Of a DNA stretch of 64,000 nt, positions 27,742 to 36,031 are shown one piece after another (the stretch's first letter is position 1; every line of letters begins with the position of its first letter). A program made the translations under genes and the position numbers. A model generated the notes under the pieces. That model ran no database searches. It saw only the letters and a list, made by a program, of their open reading frames with translations, and had not been told where the DNA came from. The stretch comes from Streptomyces sp. 846.5 (GTDB lineage: Bacteria > Actinomycetota > Actinomycetes > Streptomycetales > Streptomycetaceae). The stretch covers positions 3,892,001 through 3,956,000 of the forward strand of contig NZ_SOBN01000001.1 in the NCBI RefSeq assembly GCF_004365705.1, written 5' to 3'.

Positions 27742-29913
27742 ATGGCAGCGAACCGCAGCAGCAGCACCCCCCTCCAGAAGGTCGGCAACGGCCTCGGCCT
27801 TGTCGGCGCGAGTGTGCTGGCAGGTGCGATCGTCGCCGGGCTCGCCATTCCGGCGGTGGGCGCGGTCGGCCTGGGGGCGAAGACCACGGCCGACGACTTC
27901 AACAGCCTCTCGGACAGCCTGGCGATCCCGACCCTGTCGCAGTCGTCGACGATCTACGACTCCGCCGGCGGGGTGATCGCCACGGTCTACTCGCGGGACC
28001 GGCAGGTGGAACCGTTGAGCAAGATCGCTCCGGTGATGCAGAACGCGCTGATCGACATCGAGGACCACCGGTTCTACCAGCACGGCGCGATCGACCTGAC
28101 CGGCACGCTGCGCGCGCTGACCCGGAACGCCTCCAGCGGCTCCACCCAGGGTGGTTCCACGCTGACCCAGCAGCTGGTCAAGAACATCTTCATCGAGGAG
28201 GCCGGCGACGACGCGACCCTCGTCGCCCAGGCCACCGCGCAGACCACGGACCGCAAGATCAAGGAACTGCGGTACGCGATCAACTTCGAGAAGACGCTGA
28301 CCAAGCAGCAGATCCTCGCCGACTACCTCAACATCACCTACTTCGGCGGCAAGGCCTACGGCGTCGAGGCGGCCGCCGAGCAGTACTTCAGCGTCCACGC
28401 AAGCGAGCTGTCCCTGCCGCAGGCGGCCCTGCTGGCCGGCCTGGTGCAGGCGCCCTCGACGTACGACCCGATCGCCAACCCGCAGACGGCGCTCAAGCGC
28501 CGCAACGAGGTCCTCAACTCGATGGCCTCGTACGGCTCGATCACCCCGGCGGCGGCCAAGGCGGCCGAGGCCACCCCGATCAAGCTGAAGATCAAGCACG
28601 CGTCGGAGGGCTGCATCACCGCCAAGAAGGGTGAGGAGTTCTTCTGCGACTATGTGAAGTCGATCATTCTGAAGGACCCCACCTTCGGCAAGACCGCCGC
28701 TGAGCGGTCCGCGGTCTGGTACACCGGCGGCCTGAAGATCTACACCACGCTGAACCCCACCGACCAGGCCGCCGACGTCAAGGCCGTGGCCGACCACGCG
28801 TACGCGACCGACAAGGCCGTCGCCGCCTCGACCATGGTCGAGCCCGGCACCGGCAAGATCCTGGCGATGACCCAGAGCCGCCCCTACGGCACCGGGTCCA
28901 ACCAGACCGAGATCAACTACAACGTCGACTCGCAGCACAGCGGCGGCGGCGGTTTCCAGACCGGATCCATCTTCAAGGCGATCACTGCGGCGGCCGCCCT
29001 GGAGCAGGGCATCCCGCTGAGCTACACCATCAACGCGGTGGCCAAGGCCGACTACCCCGAGATGACCGACTGCAACGGCAATCGCCTGCTGGCCACGCCC
29101 GGTGACCAGAACGACACCACCGTGCCGTTCGGCAACATCAACATGGTGAAGGCCATGGCCTCCTCCGTGAACACCTACTTCGTGCCGCTGGAGGCCAAGG
29201 TCGGCCTCTGCAACGTGGTGAAGATGGCGCAGCGGCTGGGCCTCGGCTACCAGGGCAGCTCGGACTCCAAGAGCTCGACCGGACTGACCCCGATTCAGCA
29301 GGTCCAGACGCTGACCCTGGGTGTCAACGACCTGACCACCCTCCAGATCGCCAACGCCTACGCGACCTTCGCCGCCAACGGCACCTACTGCAGCCCCACC
29401 GCGATCACCCGGATCACCGACACCAAGGGCAAGGACCTCAAGGTCCCCAGCTCGAACTGCCAGCAGGTGGTCAGCACCAGCGTCGCCGCCTCGGTCAACA
29501 CCCTGCTGCACTCCGTGGTCGCGGACCCGGGCGGCACCGGCGCCACGGTCGGCAACATCGGCTACGACACGGCCGGCAAGACCGGTACCACCAACAGCGA
29601 GGACCAGGCCTGGTTCGCCGGCTACACCAAGCAGATCTCCGACGCGACCATGATGACCAACCCCTCCGCCCCGAGCACCTACTCCCTCGACGGCAAGACC
29701 ATCGGCGGGACCTACTTCTCCACCGCCTACGGCTACCTGACGTCGGGGCCGATCTGGAAGCAGGCCATGCTCGCGGCCATGAGCGGACTCCCGCACCTCA
29801 GCCTGACCTTCGCGGCCGAACCGGCGACGACCACGAACACCACCACGAACAACAACGGCAACACCAATAACGGGAACAACGGAAACAACGGGAACACCAA
29901 GAACGGCGGCTGA
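27742..29913 (+). CDS. Class A penicillin-binding protein (transglycosylase/transpeptidase)
   Basis: 723 residues from ATG 27742; GTG 27733 is in frame 9 bp upstream, and neither has a clear RBS. An N-terminal TM anchor is followed by a GT51 transglycosylase (EDHRFYQHGAIDLTGTLRAL, then GGSTLTQQLVKNIF) and a transpeptidase with SxxK in TGSIFKAITAAAAL, SxN in ASSVNTYFV and KTG in AGKTGTTNSEDQAWFAG. It polymerises and crosslinks peptidoglycan outside the membrane. The C-terminus is a low-complexity Asn/Gly/Thr tail of about 30 residues. Cys pairs at about residues 298 and 308 (SEGCITA, FFCDY) may form a disulfide. Confidence 0.95.
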   Translation: MAANRSSSTPLQKVGNGLGLVGASVLAGAIVAGLAIPAVGAVGLGAKTTADDFNSLSDSLAIPTLSQSSTIYDSAGGVIATVYSRDRQVEPLSKIAPVMQNALIDIEDHRFYQHGAIDLTGTLRALTRNASSGSTQGGSTLTQQLVKNIFIEEAGDDATLVAQATAQTTDRKIKELRYAINFEKTLTKQQILADYLNITYFGGKAYGVEAAAEQYFSVHASELSLPQAALLAGLVQAPSTYDPIANPQTALKRRNEVLNSMASYGSITPAAAKAAEATPIKLKIKHASEGCITAKKGEEFFCDYVKSIILKDPTFGKTAAERSAVWYTGGLKIYTTLNPTDQAADVKAVADHAYATDKAVAASTMVEPGTGKILAMTQSRPYGTGSNQTEINYNVDSQHSGGGGFQTGSIFKAITAAAALEQGIPLSYTINAVAKADYPEMTDCNGNRLLATPGDQNDTTVPFGNINMVKAMASSVNTYFVPLEAKVGLCNVVKMAQRLGLGYQGSSDSKSSTGLTPIQQVQTLTLGVNDLTTLQIANAYATFAANGTYCSPTAITRITDTKGKDLKVPSSNCQQVVSTSVAASVNTLLHSVVADPGGTGATVGNIGYDTAGKTGTTNSEDQAWFAGYTKQISDATMMTNPSAPSTYSLDGKTIGGTYFSTAYGYLTSGPIWKQAMLAAMSGLPHLSLTFAAEPATTTNTTTNNNGNTNNGNNGNNGNTKNGG

Positions 29914-30225
29914 CGCCTCCAGGGTCCGAACTTCCCTGTACTATCCGGGCAGTTGTGACCTGAGTCGGGCGCGAATGCGTCAAGAACCTGCCGGGGCGGG
30001 CGAGTAGCCACCATACTGAACTATGACTCGTGCATATGCCGCTGGCCTGATCCGCGGCGGCCCGCGCGGGCCCGGCCGACGGCCCCTGCACCAGGGGGCA
30101 GGGCTGGTGGCCTACAGGTTGATGTGCGAACAGGCACATGCCCGAAAGCCGGAGGTGGACTGCGTGGACAGAGTCGGGAAGCAGAAATCGGACGGAAGCC
30201 GGGCGCCTGCCGAACCGGGTCCGCC
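29914..30225. other. Intergenic region, no gene seen
   Basis: 312 bp between the penicillin-binding protein and the LuxR-type gene. Short frames are low in coding quality. It presumably holds the terminator of the former and the promoter of the latter, but I see no clear dyad or box. Confidence 0.4.
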
Positions 30226-30888
30226 ATGGTGAACAGACGGCTGGCACTGGTGGGCGCTTCCTCGATATTCCAGGACGGACTCCGTGCGGTTCTCGACGCC
30301 GTCGACGAATTCAGCATCGTCGGCGAAGCACAGGACATGACCGAGGCTCTCCATGCGGTCGGACGCTGCCATCCGGACGTGCTGGTGATCGACACCGAGT
30401 CGGTGGAGAGCGGATGGCTGGCCCGGATCCCCGATCTGCAGGTCCGTCCCGACGGGCAGGCGCCCCGGGTGCTGCTGCTGATCGTCTCCGCCGACGACCG
30501 CCAGTTACTGCGGGCCGTCGCGGCGGGGGTGGACGGCTGGGTGTTCAAGGGCGAGGAGACGGCCGACCTGATCGCCGCGGTGCGGGCCCTGTCGTCCGGC
30601 TACGCCTGGCTGTCTCCGCAGGTCGCACGCCAGTTGCTGGACCACTGGCGGGACACCCTGGCCTCGCCCGCCAAACCGCCCTCCGAGGAGGTCGACCGGC
30701 TCAGCCGACGGGAGTTGAGCGTGCTGGGGCTGGTCGCCCACGGCTGGTCCAACGCCGAGATCGCCGAGGAACTGGTCCTCGGCGAGGCCACGGTGAAAAC
30801 ACATGTGTCACGGATTCTGACCAAGCTCGATCTGCGCAACCGCGTCCAACTCGCCGCCTTCGCCCACCGCAACGGGCTGACGGTCTAG
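30226..30888 (+). CDS. Orphan LuxR/NarL regulator with degenerate receiver
   Basis: 220 residues from ATG 30226 (GTG 30229 follows directly). The receiver-like domain keeps the possible phospho-acceptor Asp (DVLVIDTES), a Ser (LLIVSADD) and the Lys (GWVFKGEE), but the paired acidic residues normally at the N-terminus (V-D-D) are V-G-A here (LALVGASSIFQDG), so normal Mg-dependent phosphorylation is doubtful. The C-terminus is a typical NarL helix-turn-helix (LSRRELSVLGLVAHGWSNAE, EATVKTHVSRILTKLDLRNR). No histidine kinase is adjacent. It is probably an atypical response regulator controlled by ligand or expression level. Confidence 0.85.
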   Translation: MVNRRLALVGASSIFQDGLRAVLDAVDEFSIVGEAQDMTEALHAVGRCHPDVLVIDTESVESGWLARIPDLQVRPDGQAPRVLLLIVSADDRQLLRAVAAGVDGWVFKGEETADLIAAVRALSSGYAWLSPQVARQLLDHWRDTLASPAKPPSEEVDRLSRRELSVLGLVAHGWSNAEIAEELVLGEATVKTHVSRILTKLDLRNRVQLAAFAHRNGLTV

Positions 30889-31230
30889 CGGAACGGCCGA
30901 ACAATGCGACGTTGTTCATCCTTTCGACGGAACTGCGGATTCCCGCTCACGGCCGACGACGGCGGTGCGGCACAGCCCTAGCGTGGTGTTGCCCGCCCAT
31001 GAATTCCCTGCGCCGCCGGAAGGCCCCAGGACGGCATGCGGACGCAGCGAAAAGGGCGGGAACGGCGGTGCATGCGGACACCGCCGGACCGCAGTACGGA
31101 GGTGGGTTCCGACAACGCGGTCAGCCGCGCCGACTGAGCGAGGCCGAGCAGTCGGCGCACCCGGCAGGTCAGGCCGAAGGCCCCCGAACCAGGGCGGACT
31201 CCGGGCTGGCCTGCCGTGCGCCTCGGGTTC
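30889..31230. other. Intergenic region, weak dyad only
   Basis: 342 bp without a convincing gene. Just after the LuxR stop is GAACAA-N7-TTGTTC (30899-30917), which may be part of a weak terminator or operator. Confidence 0.35.
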
Positions 31231-31383
31231 TCACCCGACGTCGGGCCTCGCGGCCGCGGGCAGGGCCAGCCAGTCCTGCCAGGAGATGTCGCGACCCAGG
31301 TAACGCGGCTCGCGGAACGGCCACTCCGCGGCCATCCACGCGGGGACCAGGGCGTCGAGCGCGGCCTCAGGAAGCCGGCTCAT
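31231..31383 (-). CDS. Possible small protein (50 residues)
   Basis: A short frame from ATG 31383, 11 bp after the DUF488 stop on the same strand. Its composition is protein-like (aromatic- and acid-containing: AAEWPFREPRYLGRDISWQD) rather than the Arg/Ala/Pro noise of shadow frames. No RBS or family is recognised. Confidence 0.4.
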   Translation of the reverse strand: MSRLPEAALDALVPAWMAAEWPFREPRYLGRDISWQDWLALPAAARPDVG

Positions 31384-31394
31384 GGACCCGGAGG

Positions 31395-31763
31395 CTATCG
31401 AGGCTCGCGCAGATACTCGACGAGAACCGGCAGGTGGCTGTGGTCGGGGTCCTTCACCGCGGTCACCAGGGTGACGGTGGAGCCCCGGGCGAGGTCGAGC
31501 ACATGGCGGACGGCGGTCTGGGCGGCCGGTTCGCCCAACTCGGCCCGGTAGCGGGCCCGGAAGACATCGGTGTCGATCTCGCCGTGGTGGTAGGCCGTGC
31601 GCAGTTCGCCGGAGGGGGTCAGGTCCTTGGCCCACTCGTCGACGGCAGCCCGCTCCTTGGACACCCCGCGCGGCCAGAGCCGGTCCACCAGCACCCGCAC
31701 CCCGTCGTCGGGCTCGGGCGGATCGTAGACACGACGGACCAGGAACTCGGGCGGTGACTGCAT
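31395..31763 (-). CDS. DUF488 family protein
   Basis: 122 residues from ATG 31763, preceded by AGGAGG. The motifs VRRVYDPPEPDDGVRVLVDR, LWPRGVSKERA and AYHHGEIDTDVFRARY are those of DUF488 (YeaO-like), a Rossmann-like fold with conserved Arg and Asp of unknown function. Cytosolic. Monocistronic or paired with the small frame downstream. Confidence 0.88.
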   Translation of the reverse strand: MQSPPEFLVRRVYDPPEPDDGVRVLVDRLWPRGVSKERAAVDEWAKDLTPSGELRTAYHHGEIDTDVFRARYRAELGEPAAQTAVRHVLDLARGSTVTLVTAVKDPDHSHLPVLVEYLREPR

Positions 31764-31861
31764 CAGGTCCTCCTGGACGGTCGGCACTGCTCGATCGGTT
31801 CGCTCCGTCCATGGTGACCGCGTCTCAGCCGATGGAGCGGAGGCGCGCGAGCAGGAGAGCC

Positions 31862-32803
31862 TCACCAGAACTTGACCCCGGCGACGCTGCTGATCAGCGC
31901 CAGCGAGGCGGTCGGGCCCGCCGCCCGGGCCAGCAGGGTGCCGACGGCGGAGCGGTACCGGCTCACCGAGGGCTGGTCGTCGAGCAGTTCCACACCCGTC
32001 AGCTGCTCGCGGACGACCACCGGTGACGATCCGTCGGCGAAGCCGAAGACCGAGAACGGGCCGCCGAGGCCGGGCACGGCCGCCCTGCTGAAGGGCAGCA
32101 CCCTCAGCTCGACGCCGGGACGCCGGCCCAGCTCCGCAAGTCGGCGCAGCTGCCCCCGCAGGACTTCCCGGTCCCCGAACGCCTGGTGCAGCACCGCCTC
32201 GGTGAGCACCACCCGCAGCCGCGGCGGACCGTCGGGCCGGTCGAGCACCGCCCGTCGCCGTTTCCCCGCGGCGACCAGGGTCCGCACCCGCGTCGACGAC
32301 GGCTCGCCGGGCGGCCATCCGGACCAGCCGGGGAGGGCGGCGACCGCGGCGCTGTACTCCTCGGTCCGCAGCAGTTCCGGCACCGACTCCGGGTCGTAGA
32401 GGGCGATCTCGGCGGCGGCCGCCTCCAGGCCGAGGTGCCCGTCGGCTCCGGGCGGGAGCTGCCGGCGGTACTCGCGGGCCTGCCACCACTGCGGCGTGCG
32501 GGTCCGCGCCGCGCACTCGGCCAGCACCGCCGCCCGGTCCCCGGGGACGTGGTAGAGCGCGCACACCGCACGCACCTCGGCGTCGCGCAGCGTGCCCTCG
32601 GCGCGTTCCAGCCGGGACACCTTGGCCACCGACCAGCCCATCGCCTCGGCCACCTGACGCCCGGTCAACCCGGCTCCCTCGCGCAGCAGTCGCAGCTCGG
32701 TCCGGAGCCTGCGGCGGCACAGCGCGGGCGCCCGCGGCGCCGGGGGAACCGCCGTCTCGGCGTCCTGGATCTCCGCGTCCTGGATCTCCTCGACGCCGGT
32801 CAT
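31862..32803 (-). CDS. XRE-family regulator with DUF5753 effector domain
   Basis: 313 residues from ATG 32803, overlapping the stop of the ABC transporter gene (ATGA), so translationally coupled. An acidic N-terminus is followed by a helix-turn-helix (LRTELRLLREGAGLTGRQVA, WSVAKVSRLERAEGTLRDAE) and the DUF5753 domain (about 90-300; VPELLRTEEYSAAVAALPGW, LTEAVLHQAFGDREVLRGQL). In streptomycetes such proteins usually pair with a small DUF397 protein (Scr1-type pairs); none is present here. Coupling to an ABC exporter suggests the two serve one process, perhaps with the divergent peptide gene. Confidence 0.88.
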   Translation of the reverse strand: MTGVEEIQDAEIQDAETAVPPAPRAPALCRRRLRTELRLLREGAGLTGRQVAEAMGWSVAKVSRLERAEGTLRDAEVRAVCALYHVPGDRAAVLAECAARTRTPQWWQAREYRRQLPPGADGHLGLEAAAAEIALYDPESVPELLRTEEYSAAVAALPGWSGWPPGEPSSTRVRTLVAAGKRRRAVLDRPDGPPRLRVVLTEAVLHQAFGDREVLRGQLRRLAELGRRPGVELRVLPFSRAAVPGLGGPFSVFGFADGSSPVVVREQLTGVELLDDQPSVSRYRSAVGTLLARAAGPTASLALISSVAGVKFW

Positions 32804-34593
32804 GCCGACCCCCGCAGACCGAGCGCGGCCGGGGCGACCAGCCCTCCGTGCTCGACCGAGAGGAAGGCGTCGGCCTGCTCGGCGAGGTGCGCGTCATGGG
32901 TGATCAGGAAGGTGGTGCGGTCGGCCATCAGCCGTTTCAGCGGCTCCATCACCCGGGCCGCCGATGCGGCGTCCAGGCCGGTGGTGGGCTCGTCCAGGAC
33001 CAGCACCGGCGTGTCCCGCACCAGCGCGCGGGCGATCGCCAGCCGCTGCCGCTGGCCGCCGGAGAGCAGCCGTCCGCGCGGGCCGATCGGCGTCTCGTAG
33101 CCGTCCGGCAGCGAGGACACGAAGGCGTCCAGGTCGGCGCCGGCCGCGGCGCGGCGGATCTCCTCCATGGTCGCCCCGGGCCGCCCGTAGGCGATGTTCT
33201 CGCCGATGCTGGCGTTGAACACCATGGTCTCCTGGGGAACCAGGGTGACCGTGTCGCGCAGCCGGCTCAGCGGCAGGCCGGCGATGTCCTGGCCGTCCAG
33301 CAGGACGGTGCCCGAGGTCGGGTCGTACAGCCGCAGCAGCAGCTTGGCGACGGTGGACTTGCCGGCGCCGCTCGGGCCCGCGATCAGCACCAGCTGGCCG
33401 GGCCAGGCCGTGAAGCTGACGTCGTCCAGGATCGGCCGCCGGGTGTTCGGATAGGTGAAGCCGACCCGGTCGAAGGAGAGCACCCCGCGCGGACGCGGAC
33501 CCGGCAGCGGGGCCGCGGCGGGCCGCCCGGTGCGCGACAGCACCTGCGGGTCGCGCACGGTGGGATGCGTCTCCAGGATTTCCAGCACCCGCTCGGCCGC
33601 CGCGGTGGACGAGGCGAGACTCAGCTGCACCGAGCCCAGCGCCTGGATCTGCGGGTAGAGGTAGCCGAGGTAGGCGGAGAAGGCCAGCAGTCCGCCCAGG
33701 GTCAGCCGTCCGGCGGTGATCTCCCAGGCCCCCGCCACGATCACGCTCAGCAGGCAGACCGTCTCGACCAGGGTGGCCAGCGGCCCGTAGGCGTAGGAGA
33801 GCTTGTACTGCCGGATGACGGCGCCCATCCAGGCGACGCTCTCCTTGTGCACCTTGGCGCCCTGGGCGTCCTGCCGGTTGTACGCCTGGACCAGCGTCAT
33901 ATTGGCCAGGCTCTCCTCGATGGCGGCGGTGAGGGCGCCGTTGCCGTCCCGTTCCTCCCGGGAGACGCTGCGGATCCGCTTGCTGAACACCCGTGCGGCC
34001 AGCCAGAACAGCGGGGCGGCGGCGAAGGTCAGCAGCGCGAGGTCCCAGCGGACCCAGAGCGCGGCGCAGGCGAAGAAGACCGTGTTCGCGGCGCAGGTGA
34101 CCAGGGTGACCGGGGTGGTGACCACCAGTCCCTCGATGGCGTCCACGTCCGAGGTGAGCCGCTCCACCAGGTCGCCGGTGGGACGGCTCTCGAAGAAGTC
34201 GGGAGAGAGCTGCTGCAGGTGGTGGAAGGTCCGGTCGCGCAGCCGCCGCAGGAAGTTCTCGCCTACCCAGCTCAGGGTGTAGCTGCCGGCGAAGGTGGCC
34301 AGACCTTCGAGGGCGGCCAGCCCCAGCCAGAGGAAGGCCGGCTGCCACACCAGGGTGAGGTCGCCCTTCGACAGCACATGGTCGGTGATGTAGGAGAACA
34401 CCGCGACGATGGCGACGTCGCAGGCGGAGGAGACCAGCAGGCACAGCGCGGCCAGGGCGAGCCGCAGCCGCCAGACCCGGGCCAGCGGCCAGAGGTTCCG
34501 GAATGCCTCCCGCGCGGAGATCCTGGCCCGGCGCCGTTTCGGCGCCAGTTCCGCCAGGTCCCCCAGCCTGATCATGAGGGTGTTGTCGTTCAT
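32800..34593 (-). CDS. ABC exporter, fused permease and ATPase
   Basis: 597 residues from ATG 34593. Residues about 35-330 are a six-helix type I exporter membrane domain (VFSYITDHVLSKGDLTLVWQ; FFESRPTGDLVERLTSDVD). The ATPase follows, with Walker A AGPSGAGKSTVAK near 405, signature RLLSGGQRQRLAIARALV near 508 and Walker B VLVLDEPTTGLD near 528. One half-transporter, so it acts as a homodimer or with an unlinked partner. No peptidase (C39) domain. The substrate is unknown; a divergent small cationic peptide gene makes peptide export a possibility. Confidence 0.92.
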   Translation of the reverse strand: MNDNTLMIRLGDLAELAPKRRRARISAREAFRNLWPLARVWRLRLALAALCLLVSSACDVAIVAVFSYITDHVLSKGDLTLVWQPAFLWLGLAALEGLATFAGSYTLSWVGENFLRRLRDRTFHHLQQLSPDFFESRPTGDLVERLTSDVDAIEGLVVTTPVTLVTCAANTVFFACAALWVRWDLALLTFAAAPLFWLAARVFSKRIRSVSREERDGNGALTAAIEESLANMTLVQAYNRQDAQGAKVHKESVAWMGAVIRQYKLSYAYGPLATLVETVCLLSVIVAGAWEITAGRLTLGGLLAFSAYLGYLYPQIQALGSVQLSLASSTAAAERVLEILETHPTVRDPQVLSRTGRPAAAPLPGPRPRGVLSFDRVGFTYPNTRRPILDDVSFTAWPGQLVLIAGPSGAGKSTVAKLLLRLYDPTSGTVLLDGQDIAGLPLSRLRDTVTLVPQETMVFNASIGENIAYGRPGATMEEIRRAAAGADLDAFVSSLPDGYETPIGPRGRLLSGGQRQRLAIARALVRDTPVLVLDEPTTGLDAASAARVMEPLKRLMADRTTFLITHDAHLAEQADAFLSVEHGGLVAPAALGLRGSA

Positions 34594-34915
34594 GGCCCCC
34601 CTTTCCTTGTGGCGCAGCTCAGCGACCGCAATTCGTGTATACGCACCCGAGAATTACGAACTTTCAGACTATGGCAGCTGCCCTCCGGTTCCCCGGAATC
34701 GACGCCGATCCGGGGTACGGAACAACTCACAGCCTGCTGACGACCGGGCCACAGGATTGACAGCATTCACAGGGCCGGACGGACGCCCGTGGGCACCTCC
34801 ACCGGTCGAACGCATCGACATAACACCAGGTGGACGGCGCATGATGGCCCTGGGGCGGAAGCGTGAGGAAAATGTGACGGCGCGAGAATTACACCCCGGC
34901 GAGGGCACTTCCAGG

Positions 34916-35000
34916 TTTCACAGGATCGGCTCCCGGAGGCACAGCTCCAGCACATAGAGGCAGATGGGAACGCCTCCCAAAACAGGCCTTTCCTGTGAAA
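34916..35000. promoter_or_regulatory. Separated 10-bp inverted repeat upstream of the peptide gene
   Basis: TTTCACAGGA (34916-34925) and TCCTGTGAAA (34991-35000) are exact complements separated by 65 bp, ending 162 bp before the peptide ATG. They could be two half-sites bound by a looping regulator. Confidence 0.45.
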
Positions 35001-35124
35001 TGCAGCGCGCTGCGGTACCCGTCCGGAATCACGGAACCAAGCCGGGCCCGGAGAGGTCTGTATGGTCAGTTCCACCGCAAGGGGCCGACCGGAAAAGCCG
35101 GTTCCGAACGGAATGCAATTGGTG

Positions 35125-35144
35125 CCCCTCCGAACCCGGAGGGG
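35125..35144 (+). promoter_or_regulatory. Leader hairpin before the peptide RBS
   Basis: CCCCTCC-GAACCC-GGAGGGG, a 7-bp GC stem ending a few bases before the AGGAAAGGA ribosome-binding site. It may stabilise the message or tune translation. Confidence 0.45.
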
Positions 35145-35162
35145 AATAGGAAAGGATTCACC

Positions 35163-35300
35163 ATGGCCCTCCCCCCGCTGCCACTGCCCAAGCCCAAGAA
35201 GCAGCTTCCCCCGCCGCCGAAGCCGGCCAACGGCAAGAAGCCGCCGCTGCCCCCGAAGGGCCCCAAGGGTCCCAAGCCGATCGGCCTGCCGAAGGGCTGA
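35163..35300 (+). CDS. Proline/lysine-rich small peptide (45 residues)
   Basis: Starts at ATG 35163 with a good AGGAAAGGA RBS and ends before a strong terminator, so it is almost certainly a real monocistronic gene. Of 45 residues, 18 are Pro, 10 Lys, 6 Leu and 5 Gly. There is no acidic residue, no Cys, Ser or Thr, and a net charge near +10 (for example LPLPKPKKQLPPPP and KGPKGPKPIGLPKG). No signal peptide or membrane helix. It must be extended (polyproline II). It could be a nucleic-acid- or ribosome-binding peptide, a proline-rich antimicrobial, or an intracellular scaffold. No known family recognised. Divergent from an ABC exporter and XRE regulator. Confidence 0.8.
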   Translation: MALPPLPLPKPKKQLPPPPKPANGKKPPLPPKGPKGPKPIGLPKG

Positions 35301-35343
35301 TCCCGCAGCGCCGGACCTTCCCCTGGTTCAGCGACCCCCTGCC

Positions 35344-35382
35344 CAGGGCGGGGACCCCGTGTGAGGCGGGGTCCCCGCCCTG
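35344..35382 (+). terminator. Terminator after the peptide gene
   Basis: Perfect 16-bp stem CAGGGCGGGGACCCCG / CGGGGTCCCCGCCCTG with a 7-nt loop, 44 bp after the peptide stop. Confidence 0.9.
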
Positions 35383-35454
35383 CGGCATGCCCGGCCCACG
35401 GTATCTGCCGAGAGCTGCACGCGAAGTCCCCGGGTATGCACGTACGATCAGCCA

Positions 35455-35991
35455 ATGTCAGACATGACGGAAACCACGCCCGGCTGGCTCGCCTCCGACG
35501 AACTGGAACTGGCGCGCGCCCGGATGCCGATCCTCTACGTCGAAGCCGTGCCGGTCCGGGTGGACGACAGCGGCGAAGTGACGCACATCGGGCTGCTGCT
35601 GCGGATCGATTCGGACGGGACGGTCAGCCGCGCCCTCGTCTCCGGACGGGTGCTGCACCATGAACGGGTCCGCGACGCCCTGCTGCGCCATCTGGAGAAG
35701 GACCTGGGCCCGGTGGCGCTGCCCCGGGTCCCGGCCTCGCTGCAGCCGTTCACCGTCGCCGAGTACTTCCCTACCCAGGGGATCACGCCGTTCCACGACC
35801 CCCGGCAGCATGCGGTGTCCCTCGCCTACATCGTCCCGGTCAGCGGTGACTGCCGCCCGCGTCAGGACGCGCTCGACCTGGTCTGGTTCAGCCCACAGGA
35901 GGCCGCGTCCCTGCTGGTCCAGCAGGAGATGCCGGGCGGGCAGGGGGTCCTGCTCAAGCAGGCCCTCGCCCACGCCGGCTGCCTGACCTGA
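35455..35991 (+). CDS. NUDIX-like (DUF4916) family protein
   Basis: 178 residues from ATG 35455 (ATG 35464 also possible). The beta-alpha-beta layout of NUDIX proteins is visible (MPILYVEAVPVRVDDSGEVT, FTVAEYFPTQGITPFHDPRQ, VSLAYIVPVSGD), but the catalytic G-x5-E-x7-REUxEExGU box is replaced by SGRVLHHERVRDALLRHLEK, so hydrolase activity is doubtful. This is the DUF4916 form common in actinobacteria. Role unknown. Confidence 0.78.
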   Translation: MSDMTETTPGWLASDELELARARMPILYVEAVPVRVDDSGEVTHIGLLLRIDSDGTVSRALVSGRVLHHERVRDALLRHLEKDLGPVALPRVPASLQPFTVAEYFPTQGITPFHDPRQHAVSLAYIVPVSGDCRPRQDALDLVWFSPQEAASLLVQQEMPGGQGVLLKQALAHAGCLT

Positions 35992-36031
35992 CCCGGCTTC
36001 GGCGCCCCGGGGCTGCTCGTTCGGACCTGCC

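Larger units (their letters stand above)
34594..35162. other. Long divergent intergenic region (ABC exporter / small peptide)
   Basis: 569 bp without a gene, with AT-rich patches near 34625-34675 (probable exporter promoter), a 10-bp separated inverted repeat and a leader hairpin before the peptide gene. Frames inside are short and poor. Confidence 0.5.

Noticed and set aside
29820-29910. Asn/Gly repeat DNA as a microsatellite
   Set aside because: It is the in-frame low-complexity tail of the penicillin-binding protein.
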